Of a stretch of DNA of 37,069 bases, positions 31,801 through 37,069 are shown in pieces. The stretch lies in the NCBI GenBank assembly GCA_001689535.1, contig LUJP01000024.1:1-37069 (forward strand). The letters are read 5' to 3'. This DNA comes from Bacteroidales bacterium M5. Its GTDB lineage: Bacteria; Bacteroidota; Bacteroidia; Bacteroidales; Muribaculaceae. Under the pieces are notes generated by a model. The model made no database searches and was not told the origin of the DNA. It saw nothing but the letters and a program-made list of their open reading frames with translations. Each line of letters begins with the position of its first letter. The first letter of the stretch is position 1. The position numbers and the translations under genes are program-made.

Positions 31801-34731
31801 GTGAACATCAACCAGTCGGACGGTGGCCTCTTCGGTCACAACAAGATTGAAATCCGCGGTGCCTCCACCCTCAGCAAGAATAACCAGCCTATCTACGTTG
31901 TCGACGGCATAATCCTCGATAATGACGTTCAGGATAAGGAGGGTGACTGGGATGCAAACAACTTTGACTACGGTAATGAGCTGAAGAATCTCAACCCCGC
32001 CGACTTCGAGTCTGTGTCGGTGCTGAAAGGCGCTGCCGCTACGGCGCTCTACGGTTCGCGCGGTCTTAACGGTGTGGTTGTTATTACCACTAAAAATGGA
32101 AAAGGCGCCAAGGGTTATGGCGTGACCGTCACCCAGACTTTCGGCTGCGACTGGCTGACTCAGACTCCTCATTTCAATAATACCTACGGTATTGGTGATG
32201 TGCCCGGTGTTGTAGGCTATGGCGATGATAGCTTTTATAACTATCTTGCCCTTAACTCTGATGGCAAGCCGTCTGTAAAGGCTACTAAATCCCAGACCGG
32301 CAACTATGGCTATGGTGTGCCTTATTCGGAGTATGAGGGTCAGCTCGTAGAGTATCTTGACGGTTCATATCGTCCCTATCGTGCTTATAAGGACAACTAT
32401 AGAAATGCCTATCGTACCGGCTTTAATACGAATACAAACGTTGCTGTAACTGGTGGCACTGACAAGACCACTTTCTATATGTCGGCCGGTTATAAGTATG
32501 CCCAAGGTATTGTAGATGAGAATGACTTCAAGCGATTCAATATGATGCTCAAAGCTTCCCACCAGATTAGTAGGACTGTCACTGTAGAAGGTGGTGTGAC
32601 ATTCGCCAACTCTACTCCTCGTAATGCCGCTATTAATATGGGTGAGTACTTTACATCACTCAATGCCCAGATGGTGCCTTGGATAGATGTTGCATCCGAG
32701 AAACATAATTATCGTGGATCTACCGGAGGTCTCCCTATCCCTGGTGATGATAATTATTACAACACATCCAATGGCCTATGGTGGAGAATTTTCGAAAATA
32801 ATTATCAGAGAAAAGAAACTGTTGTCCGCCCTAATATCAAAGTCACTATTACTCCTCTTGACTGGATGCGTATTACTGCAGAAGGCTCGATGAACTACTA
32901 TTATGTCCGCAGTGAGGATAAGGAATATGGTACCGGCTCCGGTGGATCAGGTGGCTACTATGGTATCGGTCAGAACAACAAAGAGCAGACCAACCTCAAT
33001 ATCAACTTGAACCTCAATAAGGAATGGGGTGACTTTGAAACTCACGCGCTTCTTCGTGGTGAGTACTTCCACTCGTTCTTCCAGGGTATGTCGATGCACA
33101 CCAATGGCGGCCTGATAAACTACAACAAGTTCTTTATCAACAACTCAAAGAATCCCATCTCGTATAGCGGCTATATCAATGGTAAAAAAACGATGTGGTC
33201 CGCAATGGCCCAGGTCGGCGCAAGCTGGAAAGGTCAGGTTTATCTTGACGTAACCGGACGTAATGACTGGTCTTCTACCCTTCTTTATTCAGACGGAACA
33301 GGTACTTTCTCCTATTTCTATCCCTCTGTTTCGCTCTCCTGGCTTGCCGACAATACTTTCCGCGAATATCTCCCCTGGTGGGTATCTATGGCCAAGTTCC
33401 GTGGTTCATGGGCTCAGGTAGGTAATGATACCGACCCCTATTCTATCAATAATGCCTACTCTTACGTGGGGTCAACGCATAATGGTTCCAACAATGCCAT
33501 TTTGACTCCTCCTTCCTCTGCAATCTCTCTTGATTTGAAACCTGAACGAAAGACATCCTGGGAATTTGGTCTCGACTGGCGTTTCGTCAACAACCGTTTC
33601 GGTATTGACTTTACATATTATAAAGAAAATACGAAGGACCAGATTATGGACATCTCTGTTCCCTCTGTATCCGGTATATCCAAAAAGAAAATCAATGCCG
33701 GTAACATCGAGAACAAAGGTATAGAGCTTGCCATCAATGCCACTCCTATCGAAACCAAGGACTGGACCTGGGATATTAACTTCACCTATACCCGCAACCG
33801 CTCCAAGATTGTTGAGCTTCATCCCGATGCCGGAAAGTATATCGTTCTATCAGGAGATCCTGAATATGGTAACTACCGTATAGGTTCTGTCGCACAAGTA
33901 GGCGGCGCTTACGGAACTCTTATGTCCGATATCACTCCGATGGTTGATGAGGAATCCGGACTTAAAGTTCTCTCATGGTTTAATAGTTATAAGGGAGCGA
34001 CCTATCGTACAGATCCCACCGTAAAAGAAGTTGGTGATATCAATCCGAAATTCCTAGGTAGTGTTTCTACCGGTCTCCGTTGGAAAAACCTACGATTAAA
34101 CGTAGCTCTCGACGGCCGCTGGGGAGGCTATGTGGCAGCTTACAATAGCCGCTATGGCAATACAATAGGTGTAACCGAAGCTTCTCTCCAATATCGCGAT
34201 GCTGCTCATGGCGGCGTAAAATATACTTCAAGATGGAACGGAAAGACATATAATGACGGTGTAATCCCTGAGGGTATATTCCCCACCGGCACTACTATAG
34301 ACCAGCCTGACGGCACTAAATATACGGTAGGTACGGGTAAATATTCTTCAGGTGAAACCTTCAAGGAGGTTATGGACAAGGGTAAGATTGAGCCCACCCA
34401 CGCAGGTTCATGGCATTACCTCGCAAACTATTGGAATCAGAAGAACTCTGCATACGGAGCATTGAATGATTCGTGGTTTACGAAACTTAACTATGTGTCT
34501 TTGCGAGAGGTTTCCCTGAGCTATACACTGCCGCAGAATATTGCCGGTAAGCTTGGAACAAAAGGAATCAATCTTACTGCTACCGGTCATAATCTCTGCT
34601 ATCTTCACAATAGCTTGCCCAATAAGATTAATCCCGAATCTGTCCGTGGTACAAACTCTCACGAGTTCCGTATACGTAGCTTTGAGGGTACTACCGCAAG
34701 CTTCACATTTACCATCAATGCACAATTCTAA
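31801..34731 (+). CDS. SusC/RagA-family TonB-dependent transporter, N-terminally truncated
   Basis: An outer-membrane glycan importer missing its head. The frame is open from 31747 to 34731; the first possible start is a GTG at 31801, but SusC-like sequence (VNPVSALQGKVAGV) already begins near 31762. Absent are the signal peptide, the carboxypeptidase-like domain, the TonB box and the first part of the plug. Present are the rest of the plug (PIYVVDGIILD, the FESVSVLKGAAATALYGSRG stretch, then GVVVITTKNGKG) and the whole barrel to the C-terminal NAQF. As it stands it cannot be exported. Its position beside a recombinase suggests a silent cassette that recombination joins to an expressed 5' end; a dead fragment or misassembly among SusC paralogues are alternatives. 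The SusD partner follows after 23 bases. Confidence 0.85.
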   Translation: MNINQSDGGLFGHNKIEIRGASTLSKNNQPIYVVDGIILDNDVQDKEGDWDANNFDYGNELKNLNPADFESVSVLKGAAATALYGSRGLNGVVVITTKNGKGAKGYGVTVTQTFGCDWLTQTPHFNNTYGIGDVPGVVGYGDDSFYNYLALNSDGKPSVKATKSQTGNYGYGVPYSEYEGQLVEYLDGSYRPYRAYKDNYRNAYRTGFNTNTNVAVTGGTDKTTFYMSAGYKYAQGIVDENDFKRFNMMLKASHQISRTVTVEGGVTFANSTPRNAAINMGEYFTSLNAQMVPWIDVASEKHNYRGSTGGLPIPGDDNYYNTSNGLWWRIFENNYQRKETVVRPNIKVTITPLDWMRITAEGSMNYYYVRSEDKEYGTGSGGSGGYYGIGQNNKEQTNLNINLNLNKEWGDFETHALLRGEYFHSFFQGMSMHTNGGLINYNKFFINNSKNPISYSGYINGKKTMWSAMAQVGASWKGQVYLDVTGRNDWSSTLLYSDGTGTFSYFYPSVSLSWLADNTFREYLPWWVSMAKFRGSWAQVGNDTDPYSINNAYSYVGSTHNGSNNAILTPPSSAISLDLKPERKTSWEFGLDWRFVNNRFGIDFTYYKENTKDQIMDISVPSVSGISKKKINAGNIENKGIELAINATPIETKDWTWDINFTYTRNRSKIVELHPDAGKYIVLSGDPEYGNYRIGSVAQVGGAYGTLMSDITPMVDEESGLKVLSWFNSYKGATYRTDPTVKEVGDINPKFLGSVSTGLRWKNLRLNVALDGRWGGYVAAYNSRYGNTIGVTEASLQYRDAAHGGVKYTSRWNGKTYNDGVIPEGIFPTGTTIDQPDGTKYTVGTGKYSSGETFKEVMDKGKIEPTHAGSWHYLANYWNQKNSAYGALNDSWFTKLNYVSLREVSLSYTLPQNIAGKLGTKGINLTATGHNLCYLHNSLPNKINPESVRGTNSHEFRIRSFEGTTASFTFTINAQF

Positions 34732-34754
34732 TACCTAAACACTTGGACTTTAAT

Positions 34755-36722
34755 ATGAACAATTATAAAAAACTTATTTCTATAGCTCTCGCCGGTATTG
34801 TGCTGACTGGAACCAGCAGTTGCCGTGACGAATGGGCTGACCAGAACAATCCGGTAGATAAGCTTACATCTGCGTCTCCGGTTCAGCTTCTTACCACTGC
34901 TGAATATGGTATATATCCTTTTGGCTATATTCTTTGGTTCAATGGAGCACCGTCTTTTATGTCTTTAACCCAGATGTCCGGTTTTACCTCCGGCTACGAT
35001 GAGACGCGTGCTGCCTATCAGCAGCCTTTATCCCAGGATTGCATGATCAAGATGCTTGCATATAATGCGGCTCTGGAATATGAACTCGGTAAAATGAGTG
35101 AGGAGGAGGCTGCTTCGTATGAAGCATATCATCAGGCAGTGAAATGTTTGGCAATCTACTGTGCACTCCTTGATAGTGACACTCAAGGTGACCGGCCCTA
35201 TACCGAGGGCGGCAGAGGTCTTTATAATGACAATTTGCTTAAGCCCAATTATGACACAGTCGAGGAAATGTATGCCAAATGGAATACTGAACTCAAGAAT
35301 GCTGTAAATGTCTTCAAGAATCCTCCGGCATGCACTGGAACTGATGCCTCTGCTGATATCGCTTATGGTGCGGATTGGAGCAAGTGGGCTAAGTTCGCAA
35401 GTTCAATGCGTGTAAAACTTGCCACGCGTCTTATACATCGTGATCTCGCCATGGCAAAAACTATCGTGTCAGAAGCTGTGGCTGATGGAGTGATGTCTTC
35501 TCTTGATGACGATATGTTCTACCACAAGGCAGAAAGCAGATTGACGGACTCAGCGGCTGGTATCGACCCGGGTGAACTGGCTTTCGGTTCCGGTAATGGC
35601 ACTATCAATGACAAAGGTCTGTCTCTGAGCGCCAAAGTTGGCGACTTTATGCTTGAAAACCGCGATCCGCGTCTCCGTTTCCAGTTCCTTAAGAACAGAT
35701 GGAATGCGAATATCTTCAATTTCTGGGTAGAAAATGGCCATGCCGATCTTATCCCATCTTTCATCAAAGAGCGTGTTGAAGTCGATGGCGATGGTAAGTT
35801 CGTTAAGTGGAAAGATGAGTTCGGAGGAAATCTCTGGGCACGCTATATTGGTGTTCCGGATGCATATCAGCCAACTGATGAAAGATACGAGACACCAGCC
35901 ACTAACGAGTACTATAAGTATAGTAGCCCTAAAGAGGAAGGTGGTCACCGCATAGAATATAATGGCGCATTCTATTCATACCGTCCTTACTCTATCATGA
36001 TTCAGCGTTTAATTCAGACCAATGCGAATTACAGCGTAACTCGCATCCCTGGTGTGACTCTTTCCGAAGAGGATTTTCAGGATGATACTCCTCGCTATGA
36101 TCTTTATATGAGTGCCGCGGAGGTTAATTTCTATCTCGCAGAGTTTGCCACATACGGTGGAGTCAATGGTTTAGGATCTGCCAATGATTATTTCCAGAAG
36201 GCAGTAGAATTATCTATAGAGCGTTGGAATGAATGGGCAAGATTAAGTTACATTCCTTTCTATCATACTACATTCGGTGTTTCTCCCGATGATGTTACAA
36301 TAGAACTAAGGGATGGGGAAATTGCAGCTCTTCTTGCTCGTCCTGATTACCAACTTACTGGCAACAAAGCGGATGACCTTGAGAAGATCTTCCTGAATCT
36401 TGAGATTCACTTCATGTATTCTCCGGTTGACCATTATATAACCGGTCGTCGTTCGGGAATTCCCAAGTTCGGCTCCAACCTGATTGCCCGTACTGATTTC
36501 AGAACAGTTGCCGGTTCAACAATGGAGAATCTGGGTCGTCGTCCTAACTTTGGTATCCCCTCTATTACCGATCCCATGAAGGAAATTATGGACAATGTTT
36601 ATCAGCGTCAAGGTTTCACTCTTGGCATCTCAGATCCTCATACCACGCTACTCAATACCGAGCGTCTGTGGCAGGATGTTGGAGCTCCCCAGTGGGGTGC
36701 CGGTCCTAACGTAGGCATCTAA
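34755..36722 (+). CDS. SusD/RagB-family outer-membrane lipoprotein (SusD-like_2 type)
   Basis: A 655-residue surface lipoprotein that caps the SusC barrel and binds the glycan. The start at 34755 gives a lipoprotein signal MNNYKKLISIALAGIVLTGT followed by SSC with Cys23; the frame is open from 34743. The sequence style, with YDTVEEMYAKWNTELKNAV, WSKWAKFASSMRVKLATRL and RYDLYMSAAEVNFYLAE, fits the SusD-like_2 group (helical TPR-like scaffold). It is intact and co-directional with the truncated SusC. If the SusC head is supplied by inversion, both genes would be switched on together. The substrate is unknown. Confidence 0.92.
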   Translation: MNNYKKLISIALAGIVLTGTSSCRDEWADQNNPVDKLTSASPVQLLTTAEYGIYPFGYILWFNGAPSFMSLTQMSGFTSGYDETRAAYQQPLSQDCMIKMLAYNAALEYELGKMSEEEAASYEAYHQAVKCLAIYCALLDSDTQGDRPYTEGGRGLYNDNLLKPNYDTVEEMYAKWNTELKNAVNVFKNPPACTGTDASADIAYGADWSKWAKFASSMRVKLATRLIHRDLAMAKTIVSEAVADGVMSSLDDDMFYHKAESRLTDSAAGIDPGELAFGSGNGTINDKGLSLSAKVGDFMLENRDPRLRFQFLKNRWNANIFNFWVENGHADLIPSFIKERVEVDGDGKFVKWKDEFGGNLWARYIGVPDAYQPTDERYETPATNEYYKYSSPKEEGGHRIEYNGAFYSYRPYSIMIQRLIQTNANYSVTRIPGVTLSEEDFQDDTPRYDLYMSAAEVNFYLAEFATYGGVNGLGSANDYFQKAVELSIERWNEWARLSYIPFYHTTFGVSPDDVTIELRDGEIAALLARPDYQLTGNKADDLEKIFLNLEIHFMYSPVDHYITGRRSGIPKFGSNLIARTDFRTVAGSTMENLGRRPNFGIPSITDPMKEIMDNVYQRQGFTLGISDPHTTLLNTERLWQDVGAPQWGAGPNVGI

Positions 36723-36755
36723 TCAATGACTGTTAGATCAAACTAACATAAAGGC

Positions 36756-36775
36756 ATCACTCCGCGAGGAGTGAT
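36756..36775. other. Short perfect hairpin after the SusD gene
   Basis: ATCACTCC, loop GCGA and GGAGTGAT form an 8-bp perfect stem 34 bases after the SusD-like stop codon. The GCGA tetraloop is of the stable GNRA type. It probably contributes to 3' end formation or stability. Confidence 0.55.
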
Positions 36776-36790
36776 ATCGACCCAACAATG

Positions 36791-36826
36791 AGAGGGTGAC
36801 GGAACCAACCGGTTTCGCCACCCTCT
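36791..36826 (+). terminator. Terminator-like hairpin of the SusCD operon
   Basis: AGAGGGTGACGGAACC, loop AACC and GGTTTCGCCACCCTCT pair over 16 positions with one A-C mismatch and one G-T wobble. It follows the SusD-like gene. No T tract follows, as at 30144-30178, which has the same outer arm. Confidence 0.65.
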
Positions 36827-36848
36827 TCAGTTATTGCCACTTCTTAGT

Positions 36849-36893
36849 GATTCAGACGAGTCGGACTTGTCGGACCGGTCGGGCGGGTCGGAA
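36849..36893. repeat. 9-bp tandem repeat array (TCGGAC unit)
   Basis: Five 9-base units of the form nnnTCGGAC, the first (TCAGAC) and last two degenerate, run from 36849 to 36893. They are non-coding here and GC-rich, next to an AT-rich stretch. Similar TCGGAC-type arrays occur between genes in other Bacteroidales; a role is not known. Confidence 0.6.
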
Positions 36894-36948
36894 TTATCAG
36901 GCATGGACGGTGAGGTCGAGGTTTTAATTAAAAAAATTAATGGTTTGC

Positions 36949-36979
36949 TTTGGTTTTGTTGTGGTTTGGATTAATTTTG
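36949..36979 (+). promoter_or_regulatory. Bacteroidota-type promoter pointing out of the right end
   Basis: TTTG (36949-36952), a 19-base spacer and TAATTTTG (36972-36979) match the -33/-7 pattern exactly. Transcription would start near 36986 and reach the terminal repeat at 37042. Only a 10-codon ORF lies in between. Apart from this and the repeat array, 36827-37041 holds nothing that was recognised. Confidence 0.5.
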
Positions 36980-37041
36980 GAATCTATGAAATGTGATTAG
37001 TTATGAAGGAGTTTCTGCCGCAAAATGGAGGGTAAAGAAAG

Positions 37042-37069
37042 CTTAGAGGGTGTTTCATAACGATTGTTA
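37042..37069. repeat. Right copy of 28-bp inverted terminal repeat
   Basis: Exact reverse complement of bases 1-28. It reads CTTAGAGGGTGTTTCATAAC, then GATT and GTTA, so the last 12 bases already form a TAAC-GATT-GTTA mini-stem. Continued outward by the complement of its left arm it would make a 17-bp hairpin of the AGAGGGT class. Confidence 0.8.

Noticed and set aside
37003..37035. 10-codon ORF after the right-end promoter, before the terminal repeat
   Set aside because: Too short to support as a gene. It could be a leader peptide, but no amino-acid bias or downstream gene is visible.
1..37069. The whole window as a 37-kb transposon with 28-bp terminal inverted repeats
   Set aside because: The content is chromosomal (metH, metF, bioB and sugar operons) and no transposase is present. 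A repeat that broke the assembly is more likely.

Overview
The window looks like chromosomal DNA from a gut Bacteroidales bacterium, probably of the Muribaculaceae type. The evidence is the SusC/SusD pair, the TonB-dependent receptor, the DUF362, DUF3108 and DUF5107 families, the lipoprotein signals, and repeated matches to the Bacteroidota promoter (-7 TAnnTTTG, sometimes with a -33 TTG/TTTG 19-20 bases upstream). The taxon is inferred from gene content and style only. Most genes are GC-rich; the SusC/SusD pair at the right end is visibly more AT-rich.

Layout. (1) 0.1-11.4 kb: an AraC-type regulator on the minus strand faces a tight plus-strand sugar-use operon: a secreted GH2 enzyme, an MFS sugar/proton symporter, a DUF5107-TPR protein, a 96-residue secreted fragment and a GH95-like lipoprotein. 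The operon has no SusC/SusD of its own. (2) 11.6-14.6 kb: an exported DUF362 protein overlaps a TonB-dependent receptor gene, behind a candidate operator and a -7 element. (3) 15.0-21.5 kb: methionine genes: a divergent Lrp/AsnC regulator, metY-like O-acetylhomoserine sulfhydrylase, metF and full-length cobalamin-dependent metH. (4) 21.5-23.6 kb, minus strand: a DUF3108 protein with a possible attenuated leader, and a solitary bioB whose cluster-ligand pattern differs from E. coli. (5) 23.8-30.1 kb: an export operon (TolC-like, HlyD-like, two ABC-2 permeases, no ATPase) ending in a CobW/COG0523 GTPase with a long His/Asp/Glu-rich linker. (6) 30.1-36.8 kb: a tyrosine recombinase on the minus strand, then a SusC gene lacking its N-terminal part, then an intact SusD-like lipoprotein.

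The most interesting part is region 6. A headless SusC beginning about 0.2 kb from a divergent tyrosine recombinase, with direct repeats and a 14-bp palindrome between them, is what a silent cassette of a SusC shuffling (phase-variation) locus would look like. The expressed N-terminal partner is not in the window. The two window ends are exact inverted copies of a 28-bp sequence that could be half of a hairpin or the end of an insertion sequence, and both ends carry promoter-like sequences pointing outward. No tRNA, rRNA or CRISPR array was seen.
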